Position numbers and translations under genes: made by a program
Source of the DNA: Choanephora cucurbitarum
Taxonomy: Eukaryota > Mucoromycota > Mucoromycetes > Mucorales > Choanephoraceae
Reading direction: 5' to 3'
Assembly (NCBI GenBank): GCA_025331435.1
Contig: JAIWNI010000002.1
Coordinates: forward strand, 1-64,000
Length of the DNA: 64,000 nt
Notes under the pieces: generated by a model
Seen by the model: the letters and a program-made list of their open reading frames with translations, nothing else
Told to the model about the DNA's origin: nothing
Databases searched by the model: none
Shown: one piece after another, positions 33,651 to 45,148 of the stretch
Position numbering within the stretch: the stretch's first letter is position 1
Layout: each line of letters starts with the position of its first letter

Positions 33651-36600
33651 ATGGAAACACCTATTGAAGTATTGAGAATAGAACAAAATGGTGTATCAAA
33701 AGAACTAGCACGCTTTAGAGCTTGTGACCCTGAAACGCGAAGTTTATATTGTCGTGAATGGGCTCAGTTTATCTACAAGAAACATTTTGTTTGGAACGCC
33801 AAAACGCAAGAAGAAGTACCTGAGAGTCAGACTACACCCAACAGCTTGCATGCCGGCAAATATCAAATCAACTTTCTGTTAGACGATACATCAGAACCTA
33901 CTCCAGCAAGAAAGGAACGAGCAGCTCTCATGGCTCAGACATTCGAAAAACTTCAGGAACAACAAAAAGAGAATGACAGCAGTCTGATTGACCAAGTCAT
34001 CCAAGCCTGTCAGTCATGGATGACTTTGCCCAGTGGATACTCTGGCTTACCTGACTTGTTTGAACCTGTCGAATTCAACCCTTATCCCGACCATATTCCT
34101 TTAGTAGAGGATCCCAAAGATCCATCGCATCTTTTAGATCCCTTGATCATCGAACGTCAAGCACTTTGCTTACCCTCCGATTGTTTTCATCTTCTCAAGA
34201 ACCTGACCGGAGACATCCTTCTGTCACATACAACACCTACCTGTAACCACACTCGTCCCGAATCGAAAACACCAAACGATCTCGAGGTAGACCGTGCCAT
34301 CTTTAACGAAAAAGCCGAGACGGCCATCAGAAAGGCACTGTCTGAACTGACATTGGCCTTGGAACAAGCCTGGCATCCACTCAATGGCTTCCTGGAACGA
34401 TTAGGCGAGTTTGAAAAGAGACGTACACATTTGATGGGAAAGGGATGTCAAGCCACTGTCGATGCCTATTTCGCCTCTCAGCAGTTCGTTTCCTTTGCCG
34501 ATAGCTGGCCCAAGCAACAACTTCAGTTCAAAAACAAGAAATCGACACCAGAGGAGATTGCCAAGGTGGATCAGTTGTTTGAAGGGCACCTGGAACACCT
34601 GAAGAGACTTGTGCGTGACTTTGTAGGTCAATTTGCACCTGCCCATCTAAAGGAAATACACAACTTGACAACCGATCTCTGGAAATTGATTGTGCCTACC
34701 ATCTACGAAATGGGTGAACGTATGGCTTCCCATGAGGACCATAAGGGCTCAAAGAATTCAAATGCAGCCAAGATTGGTGAGTCATTAAAGGCCTTGGATA
34801 TCAATTCGTTAAAGAAGATGGACTCAACAAAGGAAGTGGATGATGCTCAAAGCCGAATTATCGACACATTACAGTCCAAGGTGGATGAATATTTTAAGGA
34901 GATCGATGGCCTCCTGAAGGCTTACAAGGAAGGCGGTCGGTCTAGCTTAAGTGGCCGTATCGACAAGTTGAATCATAAGGACATGAAGAAGAAGATCAAG
35001 AAAGTCGAAAGTGGTTATTATTCAATTCGTCAGACATTCAGGTACGAAGTGACTGAAAACATATTCCCTGAATCCTTGTTCTGCAAATTCTCTCTGGTGT
35101 GTCTAGAACCCTTGATGCAAGAAGGTGAAGTCATGGAGGCTGTGACAATAGAAAAGGAAGTAAAGCGTTTTATTGAATCACACAAGGATCTCTTGCATTT
35201 CCGTTGTAGTCTCCTGAACGACTTTGAGGACGGTGTTCAGACAGGTCGACGTGAGTTGGCTGGTGTGCTCGGTAAACTATTTCTGAAGGAAGGCATGCGT
35301 ATTCAAGGTGATAATCTGGCCTTAAAGAGACAGAACAGCCTTTTGAAATCGATGGGTGTCGCAACTGAAGAAGCAGGTTCCAAAAAGAAAAAGACCAAAA
35401 AGAAATCCAGTGGCACCTCCACTCCAATCGATCAAGAGATCCCTTCTAAGCAGCTCAGCTCGCCCAAAGACAAAGCAAATGCCAGTCCAGTCTCTGCAAC
35501 CAAGTCGAGTACGATGACTCCAGTCTCTAAAAAGACAGCAAGCGAGACAAAACCTGCTGTCACTGTTGAGAAAAAGGCATCCGCTGAAAAGAAGACTGTG
35601 GTTGCTGCTTCGCCCGTTGAGAAAAAGCAATCTAATCCTGTCTCAAATGAAAAGAAGGTTGCTCCTGTTGTAGAGAAGGCCACTGCTCCTGTTGTGCCTG
35701 AAAAGAAGGTTACTCCTGTTGTAGAGAAGGTCACTGCTCCCGTTGTGCCTGAAAAGAAAGCCGCTCCTCCAGCCGTAGTCGAGCAAAAACAAACTGTTCC
35801 TGTCCCAGAGAAGAAACCTGTTCCTGAAAGTCAGAAGAAGCCACCTGCTAAGACTTCAGAAACAAAGAACACGGTAGAAAAGAACGTTGTTGCTCCTCCT
35901 CCTGGGTTGAATAAAAAATCATTAGCGCCATTGCCTGTAGCTGAAAAGAAAGCTGCTCCTCCTCCTGGTATAGAGAAGAAAGCTACTGCTCCCCCTGGTA
36001 TAGAGAAGAAGGTTGCTGCTCCTCCTGGTATAGAGAAGAAGGTTGCCCCTCCTCCTGGCATGGAAAAGCAAGTTACCCCTCCTCCTGGCATGCCAAAAAA
36101 GTCCACTCCACCTCCTGGTATGGAAAAGAAATCGATGACTCCACCACCCGGTATGGAAAAGAAGCCCTCTGCTGCTCCACCTGGCTTAGAAACCAAATCA
36201 TTTGATAAAGGTACGTTAAAGAAAATCAGATCTACTTGTCTGACTAAGGGAGATAAAAAAAAGCAAAAAAAAGCAATGATAGATTAGCTGATAAATCTCT
36301 CTCTCTCTTTTTGAAATCTCGATAGTCGAGGCAAATACTGTTACTGATTGGAATACGCTTCAGGCTAGTGTTTCGGCTGAAGCAAACATGACCAGCAATA
36401 CTGAGCCTGTCAAAGAACCTGAAAATGCAGTTGTTCAAGATTGGGATGCACTGAGAGCTGAGGTACAGCAACAAACAGTTACAAAGCCAGTTGAAACAGA
36501 CAGCTGGTCCACACCCAACGCTGTTACAAACGCCTGGACTTCGGATTCTGCACCTACGCCCAAGGAATCACCTGTAGTTGAAAAGAAGGAAGACACAAGC

Positions 36601-38037
36601 TTAGGCGGTTGGGGTGCCCCATCGAATGCAGAACTTAGCGGACCTGCACCTGTCGCTAACGGATGGAACACGACAGTTAGTAACGGCTGGGGCAAGCCTG
36701 AGCCAACGGGCAATAAAGATACAGAAAAGAAGCCCACCAAGACCAACAATGGTACCTGGAAAGAACCTAAAGCTGAAGTTACTTCTAATGGTTGGACTGA
36801 CAATACACCAGCCGATAACTCATGGAACAACTCAACTCCAGTTGCCGCATCAACTGACTCTTGGAACGAAACTTCTACAAGTCAACCTTCTGACGATACA
36901 TGGAACCAGACTGCCTTCAAGCAGCCCTCTGACGATTGGAATGCATCCACTTCCAACACGTCTGACACCGCTTGGAATAAACAAAGAGCCGATCAATCTA
37001 ATGACTGGAGATCCAAGTCTAACAACGCAACCAATGATTGGGACAAGAAACCCGCCACTAATGATTGGAATACAGATACAGTCAAGGGATGGAACTCAGG
37101 CAACAATAGAAATAGTGGATGGAACGGTGAAAGAAAGAAGCCTAACAGAAATCAACTATCGAACAATTGGGAAAACAAAAAGAATGACACTTGGTCAAAT
37201 ACGAAAAACACAGCATCCAACAACTCAAGTAGTCAGCAAGATCCTAGTTGGGAAGGAGCTAAGCTTCCTTGGGGCAATGAGCCTGTTACTGACACATCTT
37301 TACCTGTCCCTACACCAGCACCAACTACATCTGTACCCCTTAAACCACCCATGCCACCACCTGGATTGGCTGCTAGTTCTTCGCATGTAGAGGAATTCCC
37401 TGTTGTAGCTCCTACTTTCAAACCTTTATCGACTGGTAATCTACAAGAACCATTACCTTCAAACATCAATCAGATGAATGCCGATATGCTCTTGTTGATC
37501 GTGAAGCATTTACATCACGAAAACGGCACCTTGATCCATTCTGTCTATTCCATGCAGCAAGAAATGGCCATGATGACCAAGCGATATTCTGAAATCATGG
37601 CTTTAGCTCGTGAAAGAGAAGCACAGACATTGGCTCTTTACGAAAGCAGAAAGCAAACTGAAATGGAAGAAGCTCGAAGATATGTTTTGCAGCTAGAAGC
37701 ACGTCTGAAACAATATGAGAGTGGCAGTCACCTTGCTACCACAGCAGGATTTGGAAACCAGGACTTGTTTGCTGGATATCGTGAAGAGATGTCTTCAAAC
37801 AACAATAATGGAAGTCAACACAAGCGAAAGATGTGGTCCAAGAACTCAGTGGTTCGTTGTGGAAACTGTGCAGAATATGGTCATGAAAGTGCTGATTGCA
37901 AGGTAAGATAATAATGAAATAAACAAAGAAATCAACAAACAATTGATCTTTGCTATTTATTTATGTTTTATTTATAGGCTTTTTGCCGTTACTGTGGAAG
38001 TGATGTTCACCTTTCCGAAGCTTGTCCTATGAATTAG
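33651..38037 (+). CDS. WG/GW-repeat, PPG-motif, zinc-knuckle protein (GW182-like architecture)
   Basis: Three exons, 33651-36210, 36326-37902 and 37978-38037, give 1398 residues. Residues 1-570 are helical and of unknown fold. Residues about 748-846 hold nine PPG followed by L, I or M, each followed by EKK-type spacers. About residues 914-1169 contain 21 Trp spaced mostly 8-12 apart in small-residue, Asn, Asp, Gly contexts (NGW, GWG, DSW, NDW, TAW). A tenth PPPGL is at about 1198. A coiled coil (about 1240-1320) precedes two CCHC knuckles at the very end (CGNCAEYGHESADC, CRYCGSDVHLSEAC). The 115-nt first intron is longer than the rest, but a DWN-x-LQA motif just upstream of the ATG at 36388 is echoed by DWD-x-LRA just after it, supporting one gene. 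Unspliced, the first frame stops at 36287. Trp-repeat Argonaute hooks and GYF-binding PPG motifs are known in GW182/TNRC6; orthology is inference. Confidence 0.8.
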
Positions 38038-38218
38038 TGAAGAATTCCATTAAAAAAAAATGTATATACACATCAACCAAAAAAAGTAAAGTCCATGTTT
38101 ATATTTATGATGCATAACCCCCCTTTCATCTTATTTATTGGGTGTATCAAATGGGCTATTTACATGTTAAAAATAAAAAGTAAGGGGGTTGTTGTGTAAT
38201 CATAAATCATACACCTTA

Positions 38219-39059
38219 TTAGGAAACGAGAATGGAAGTGTCTTGACGATAAGTCTCTGATGATTTTGAGCCAAGTAAACCAAAGTCTTTGTCTGTTGTC
38301 AGTTGATGATTTTGAAGCTTCAGTGATTCGATTTGAAGCTTTAATTGTTTGTTTTCTTCTTCAACGATATTTAATCTATGCATTAAATCCTCAGTTTTCT
38401 TTTTTTGGTCATCCACTTGTCCTTCTAAAGTGGTGATATACTCTAAAATACATGTATGTTAAATTACTATGGTCTGGTGAAGCTTTCTCTATTTTACCTT
38501 TTCTTCTGATTCTAAAGTTGCGAGCTGAAATTTTGTTTCTCAGTTGGCGACGTTCTTTTGATGTTAAACTGCGGATATCGATTCCATCAATTTTAGCGTA
38601 TGCTTCAAGTGTCATTGGTTGTTCATTGAATGATGATACAGAAGAAGGAGAAGGAGGACCTGAGTCTTCTGGTTCGCACTCAGTAGATGCCTCTTCTGTG
38701 CCTAACTTGACTAACGATTCTGGTGAAACAGTGTCTGGAACTGAAAGATTGTTATTTCCAGATGTAACGCATGATGATTCCATTTGAGATATCAGCATTT
38801 GTTCACGAAACGCGAGCTCTTTCTTGGCTATTTCAATGAGCTGTTTGATCTGTTCTAGAGAAGGTAACTCCAACATGCTGAAGTCCTTACTGACCTCCTG
38901 TTGGCACGCCATCAAGTCAATAGTTGTTGTACTGGAAGGAACGGTAATCATGCTGGTATCAGCGCTTGTTAATGGAGGTGAGGGCGGTAAAAGAGAGGCA
39001 TCAATAGAGGCAGTATGGGAATCAACCCATTCCATATCAACGACATCTTCAAAATTCAT
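38219..39059 (-). CDS. bZIP transcription factor
   Basis: Two exons, 39059-38498 and 38442-38219, separated by a 55-nt intron, give 261 residues. The N-terminal half is acidic and Ser/Thr/Pro-rich. The bZIP starts after IRSLTSKERRQLRNK; the basic region has N-x7-R (NKISARNFR, then IRRKEY), and the zipper continues as LEGQVDD with leucine/asparagine heptads through LKLQIESLKLQ. It should bind DNA as a dimer, in the ATF/AP-1-like class by basic-region look. The intron lies between basic region and zipper. An upstream ATG (39122) would add a hydrophobic tract from promoter sequence; 39059 is preferred. A TGACGTCT site lies 87 bp upstream, so autoregulation is possible. Confidence 0.88.
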
Positions 39060-39145
39060 GTTTAAATGAGCTATAAAAATAAACGGAAAGAAAGAAATGA
39101 AAAAGGGAGAAAAGCTGTGCATTTGCTTATGAAGTGATATTAATG

Positions 39146-39153
39146 TGACGTCT
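39146..39153. promoter_or_regulatory. ATF/CRE-like site upstream of bZIP gene
   Basis: TGACGTCT, one base from the palindromic TGACGTCA, 87 bp upstream of the bZIP start. Recognition by this or another bZIP is inferred. Confidence 0.35.
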
Positions 39154-39512
39154 TACAGTTTATCGGTCATTTCTAATCGTATTTTCTGGGACGATGCAAA
39201 CTGTGTTTAAGTCCAGACAAGACTATTTACATCACAAAGCCTATTTGATCTCATTTCCCAATCGTATCAATGAACTCCATACTGGACAGCACATGTTCTC
39301 TTACAAATGATCATCATAAAACTACTTGATTTAATCTAATTCCGCAGTTTATAGGTTATTTAAACCCAATCAGTTAAGTGTGGCCCAAAAAGAAAGAGAA
39401 CTTGTCCAATCTAATTTACCTTTTTGTTGGCAGAATTGTATTTGCATTATTCATAGTTTGCTTTTGTAATCAATTTCATTGTAGACAAATACAGTTCGCC
39501 CTTAAAAGAATA

Positions 39513-39581
39513 GGGGACATTATTATAGGCGCGCTGGCGTGTCGTTTTTAGGTAATCGCGCTAAAAACAGTAACTGTCCCC
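39513..39581. repeat. Imperfect GC-rich inverted repeat (MITE remnant)
   Basis: GGGGACA at 39513-39519 pairs with TGTCCCC at 39575-39581, with GGCGCG and CGCGC further in. The right arm read on the minus strand is GGGGACAGTTACTG then T-run, AGCGCG. Single related copies occur at 40515 and 56497. Confidence 0.5.
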
Positions 39582-41308
39582 CCCATTATTTTGTGGGTAA
39601 TTCATGCTTCGGCTATACCGGTTTCAGTACACCAAAGAATTATGTTTACAAACAAAACTTATTAACAGAGGGAGGGCATTGTTGATATGAAATATTAAAC
39701 CTTATATCTACATCATTTTCATGCAAAAGTTTGAAGGCTCTAGGTTAATTATTATTTTTTTTGTTTGTCTGATGGGACGACTTTTTGCAAAGAAAAACAT
39801 ACTGTGCGAAACCAGTATATTTAGGAAGCTGTTATGAATGCAGGTGTTATACCATCAAAAGAAATAACTAAAGCAAGTAAGTATCACCATCCTATTTATT
39901 GAGATTTTCGCAAACACTAATCGCCAAAACACCTCAGCAAATTTCATTGTTCTGGAACAAGATAGAGGAATTTTAGGTCCGCTTATGATAGCTTACACAT
40001 CTTAAAACCTTACAAGTGCCAGAATATTAGCTTTCAAAAGAGAAGCCTTTGAATGGGTAACTTTACTGCTCTGCAGCTGAGATTCATATTCACAATTGAC
40101 AGTGTGTTCTAGGCAATTTGCTTTCAAAGATCGAATTTTGCAAAAAGAACTCTTTCGCAATTTTCCTTTAACTCATTAATTATAAATCCATAAATTTGTA
40201 CCTCTGTAGATCAAGCGATACCTCCGTAAGCTTTCAAAGTGGCTACTTCTCTAGTGTCAATAGCACTAACAGAGACCTGTGGGCTTACTATACTATGAGT
40301 GAACAGGCAAGACGTTTAAAAAGCATATATTTATCAGAGCAAGAGAACAAAATGTATGGTAATGATAAGCGATACCTGCTTTATTGATCTCTTTAAAGAG
40401 TGTTTTGAATTACTTGTTCTTCAAAGGCTGATATTGATTAAAACATCGTATTGATCATAGTATGAAATGCAGGTTACAACACATTTCAAACACCATTCCT
40501 TAGAAAAAAAAATGGGGGACAATTACTGTTTTAGTATGACTATTTAAAAGCAGCATGCTGTAGTAATGTTCAGAAAGAAGAAATGGTTGTAGCTCTAAAA
40601 ATAGCATACATCTCTAGAAAACCATGCTTTCAAAGAAGAGCGAAAAGAAACAGAAGTATCTGAAGCTACATGAAGAAAAGTACAGGATAGATATAAGGTA
40701 CACATATTTTCAATTTTGGAGAGTTCCCATAGCTTAAATGCATAGTTTGCTTTAACAACATTCAGTACTAATGCATTTGTGTCACACAAGCACTGAAAGA
40801 CGTCGAGTTCAAGCGAAAGTTTAGTTCTAAATACTTGAGAGCCTAACATAGGCCTTTTGTCAAGAACAACAGTCAGTTTAAACCTTCCTTGGTTAAATTC
40901 AAGACAAACTAATGTGATATTGAAGGAAGATGAATGAACACACACATATATCGAGCCCCTCTTTCTCTTTTGAAAGATTGCTTAAAGAGGTTGTCTCGAA
41001 AAAGAAAAAGATGTATCATGCTGTTTATCCAAGAATACAATAGGTGATGATTACCAATTATAGAAATTTCAGTAGGGTGAATCCCGGATTGTCGGTTGAC
41101 TTAAAGAGTAGCGGATATTCTTATCAGAACTGAAACATGTCAACTACTTGTGATTTTCAACCTAAATAAGGTGTGTTAAAGTAAACAAAGGAACACACGC
41201 TGATTATAGATGAACTTTAGAGAAGACAACAGAAATAGTTTGGTCTGTCCTATCTACTGACACACACTCAACAATTGAGTTTTATTTTTTATAAGCAAGA
41301 TAGACGCC

Positions 41309-41875
41309 TCAGCGAAAGTTTCTTCGTTGTAGATGTGCTTGTCTCAAAACTGCATTCATTGCATAATATGCATGATGATCTTCTTCCATCTTTTCATCTT
41401 CATCTCTCTCTCGTGTCCACCAACTCTCTCGTTCTTCTGGATCTCCAAAGCGTTCTCGGTGTACTGTTGATAGTAAGCCATTCATATCTCGATAGGCTTC
41501 AGTTGGATGTGTCTTTGTAGAGATGGATATGCTTTTGATGACAGGTAATGGTGTAGTGTTGGATGATATATATGCTACATTTGATGATGATAATGATGCT
41601 GTTGTAAATGGTGTGATAGAAGGTGAAGGGGGTGGGTATACAGTATGAAAATGATGAGGTATGTTCTCAATCGATATACTAGACTTGGTGAGCAAACAAG
41701 AGGTCAATATTAAGGTTGTTGAGACTTACGTAGGTGAATCGTTTCGAAAAGGTTTTGCTTTCTTAAGTGCTCTTTCAAGTGATTCTGTGGATAGAGACCT
41801 CTTTAGACCATTTGAGTGCTGCGATTGTATATCGGGACTATAGTTCATAAGAAGACAATAATTGATGGCCTTCAT
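41309..41875 (-). CDS. Hypothetical Ser/Pro-rich small protein
   Basis: Two exons, 41875-41730 and 41678-41309, give 171 residues. It is Ser/Thr-rich with an NLS-like region (GLKRSLSTESLERALKKAKP), a Pro-run in VYPPPSPSITP, and a C-terminal charged segment with REREDEDEK-like acidic/basic alternation followed by YYAMNAVLRQAHLQRR. No known domain is recognised. Splice signals and phase are good, and the spliced frame extends in both exons, which favours a real gene. The start may be the second Met (MNYSP). Confidence 0.55.
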
Positions 41876-43620
41876 AAAGAAAAAGTAAAAAAGAAAAGCA
41901 CTCTTTTCGTTCTCTTGCTCTTCCTCTCCTCTTTCTCCTTTTTAAAAAAAAATAGTGACTGTGATTCTATGCATAAATAGGGCCTGAGGATGGAATTAGG
42001 TGGACTCGGAGTTGTAATAAAGACCCTCAAGCTACTTTGGAGTGCAATGCTACGATTGTGGGCATTCAGAAAGCTATGTTGTTGTGTCATAGGAGGAGAA
42101 GCTCAGTGATTTAACCAAGTACCATACTGACATTGAATGGTCTCTGGAAAAAAGAATGGTCAAGCAAGTATTTTAGAGGGACATTATGACCCACTTCAAA
42201 GCATATCTTGATACTGTTTATTGCAATGAATCAAGTTTTTTCCTGACAAAGAAGGGCATTAAAGTACCTCAAAATCAACAAACTGCTTCTTGACAAACGG
42301 CTATGAAACATATCGAAATTAACTTGTAATGGTAATATCAAGTGCAACACTTGTTATGCTAGCTGTGAAGGCCTTATCTGGCATTAAGAATTACCTTTGT
42401 TGGTTCATGATATATGTAGTTGAAATGCGAAAGAGCGTAGTATTTTTCAAGCTGTCATTGGTGTAGAACTCAGTCAAGCTTCTTATAAGTGATTACAAAA
42501 TAGCGAGTTATGCACGATTGAAGGTGCTATGCAGTTTCTGAGCTTTTTAGCCTCTAGATGTACAAAGTAAGCTTTGATACATCTTGCACGATTGGTCGTT
42601 AACAACTAATGTATCAAGTGAAATGATAGAATAGACGGCTTTATGAAAGCGTACTGTCATCGTATAAACATGATTTTTTTTTTCGATCGCATAATGGCTC
42701 AGGATTATGTTGGCCGTGTCGTTTCTGGTATAGACAAGGTCGAAGAAACTTCATGCTATTGAAGCTGCGTCCCCAACGCCCAACGAATAACAATGGAGGT
42801 ATGGTAAGTCATGCTCAAACTTCTTTCTAGCTTGTTATGTTCTTGATCGTTCAGTATAGTTCTAGAATAAAGACATAAATGCTGCTGATATCCAAAGCAT
42901 CCTAGTGGAACACATCCCTTCTAGATATGTTATTGAATCAAGGCCAGCTGGATCAACAAGACCGAGGACTATAGATAAAGTCCATCATGCGATTTGGTTC
43001 GTCTAGTGAAGGTAAAGATTTAAAAACAAAAGAACGAAGTAACCACTTGTCTAACTTAGTGTATATTTTTCTGGACACCGAAATTCAGGACAATCAAAGT
43101 ATCTGATACTTTAGGGCTTGGAAAGTAATAATAGAGAAAACAGGGTTTCTTCCAGGATCACCTTTCATTGTTCAGGCAGACTAATGTGGAAAGCGCATTG
43201 TCACTTAGAAGAGAACCAATAGCTATGAATTATCCTGTCAGATGATTCAACATAATAACAAAACAGGATTCAGTTATTCTTTAGATTTTCTTGCTGTTGC
43301 TCTGTTAGTGCAATGAAAGGACAGCTTTAGCATTGCCAGTACAATGACCACTTGAATCAATCAAATAGAGTCATGAATGTGAGCATTAGGGAACTAATAG
43401 TTCATCAATAAGAAAATTGCGTTTGTTTATACCTGGCTTATAAACTAAATTAACTTCAGCAAGGACTATGTTGCAGCTGAGGTAGCCAATATTGAGTTTT
43501 GAAAAGTAACTCTCATAGTTGGATTTTGCATAATTTGTGTGTATATTTGTGTGCTTTTTATTCTTTTCGAAAATTGTATTTATTTGACTTACTTTTTTTT
43601 TTTGAAGCTCCATCTTTATA
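41876..43620. other. Gene-free stretch, probably degraded sequence
   Basis: Many stops in all frames; no transposase motif could be identified with confidence. The frame at 43386-43706 (minus) overlaps LSM3 and is a shadow. A T-run precedes the LSM3 start. Confidence 0.5.
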
Positions 43621-44100
43621 ATGACTGAAATCAACTCTACATCTATGGACATTGGTTCTGTTGAAGAACCTCTCGATCTTGTCAGACTTTCTTTAGATGA
43701 ACGCATCTATGTCAAGCTAAGAGGCGATCGAGAATTACGTGGTAACTTGCACGTAAGTTTCTTCTCTCTTTTTTATTAGCCTTGAATTTAACTTGTTCAT
43801 TAGGCTTACGATGGTCACTTAAATATGGTTTTGGGTGAAGTAGAGGAGACGATTACTATTGTAGAAGTGAATGAAGATGTGCAAGAACAAGTGATTAGAG
43901 TAATTATATACCCAACAACAAAAAAATCAGGACGCGCACATAACTTTGACGATAATCTCATTAGACTGTAAAGCGAAACTTTGATATGCTCTTTGTTCGT
44001 GGAGATGGTGTTATTTTGGCAAGTTGAGAGGGATGAATTGATGATATCATATTGCTTATTTGTGATAGTATTTTAGGTATCCCCTCCTTCTAGAAATTAA
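43621..44100 (+). CDS. LSM3: U6 snRNA-associated Sm-like protein LSm3
   Basis: Four exons (43621-43752, 43804-43899, 43965-44018, 44077-44100) give 101 residues. The Sm1 motif ([35 protein letters not shown]) is followed by VEE and the Sm2 motif [10 protein letters not shown] ending SPPSRN. LSm3 is part of the heptameric LSm2-8 ring that binds the U6 3' end in the nucleus and LSm1-7 in mRNA decay. Length is normal. The third intron (44019-44076) has a GC donor (GCAAGT), giving continuity VIL|VSPP. All exons are small and splice phases agree. Confidence 0.93.
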
Positions 44101-45148
44101 GCACTTAGAGATGTACACAACAGAGAAAACGCAAAAGAATAAAGATAACAACAACCTACATTTTAGTTTCAAAATGAAAAAGAGATTGAAAAGGAAAGTA
44201 CAAGGAAAGAGAACCTATTGCTTTCTTAACAGATGTGATGAATAGAACGAAGGGATGTTATTGTTGTTTATTAAATCACAAATGGCTTATAGCAGTGTTT
44301 TTGCTCTATTAAAAAGACATTGGTATGATCATAGCATTTTGTGGGAGAGAAACAGTCTATTTTGACTTGTCAAGTCTAGAATGTGTCTAGGGAAGAAGAG
44401 AGAAAAAAAAAGACTAAAGAGCATAATGTGATGTCTTTGTACAATTTGAGATAGCTCTAGCATAAATCAAAAGCTAAATGCTTGGCCACAGAGAGCCAAA
44501 AAACTATTCGCAAACAAAGCATTATAATTGAGAAAAGAAGAAAATAATAAGACACGCATATACAATGTACATGTATGTATGTACTTTTGTGTTTGTCCGT
44601 TTTTGTCCTGCTTTTAGAATTTACTTGCTTATATAGCCCAGAAGATTTTGTAGATTAGGCTTAATAATACATAGAGACGTAGAGAATATTTGATTGTATA
44701 GTGGGTGAAAGCTATGATATAGAAATGTAATTACCAGAGAATGAATTGTGCTGCCTCCTTCTCGTATCTGTTTCTGTTGTCAGCAACTACTCAAGTTCGT
44801 AACAAGGAAAAAGAAAAGAAACAGAAGTAAAGAGTTGGCTTTTTGGAGCTAGCAAAGAAAACCGCACTGTTGCCATTTGTGCCTACACCTTTGGTGCCTG
44901 GCATCACTAACTGCTCAACTTTCTAGTTTCATTATTCTTGTTGCTCATGGCCAACCAAAGAAACATAGCTGCATTAATCTCTAAGCCTTTTTTGGTGGGC
45001 AAATCACAAAGCGAAAAACAGTCCAGATTTACCCGAATTCGCTCCACCTTCTCACTTGGCTCAAGCCACAAAGGCAGTTGACAAGTAATCCAACTATCCA
45101 TAAACTCCGTAAAGTTCAACACTTTTTCTTTCTTTTATCAACTAAACA
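44101..45148. other. Intergenic, no gene seen
   Basis: AT-rich; contains an open minus frame at 44907-45122 (71 codons) that I could not support. Includes the promoters of the UTP22 gene. Confidence 0.5.

Larger units (their letters stand above)
39060..41308. other. 2.2-kb gene-free stretch with short inverted repeats
   Basis: Frames at 40196-40387 and 40595-40945 lack family resemblance. It holds a GC-rich imperfect inverted repeat (39513-39581) and a related single copy at 40515-40534. Promoter elements of the bZIP gene (TGACGTCT at 39146-39153) lie at the left edge. Confidence 0.5.

Noticed and set aside
35170..36196. Several long minus-strand frames under the GW protein gene
   Set aside because: Shadows of the Pro/Lys/Glu-rich plus-strand coding sequence.
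42120..43380. Possible transposase fossil
   Set aside because: Fragments of open frame exist but no catalytic or DNA-binding motif could be identified in any frame.
44907..45122. 71-codon minus-strand frame upstream of UTP22
   Set aside because: No homology recognised and the position is a promoter; could be a small gene but is not supported.
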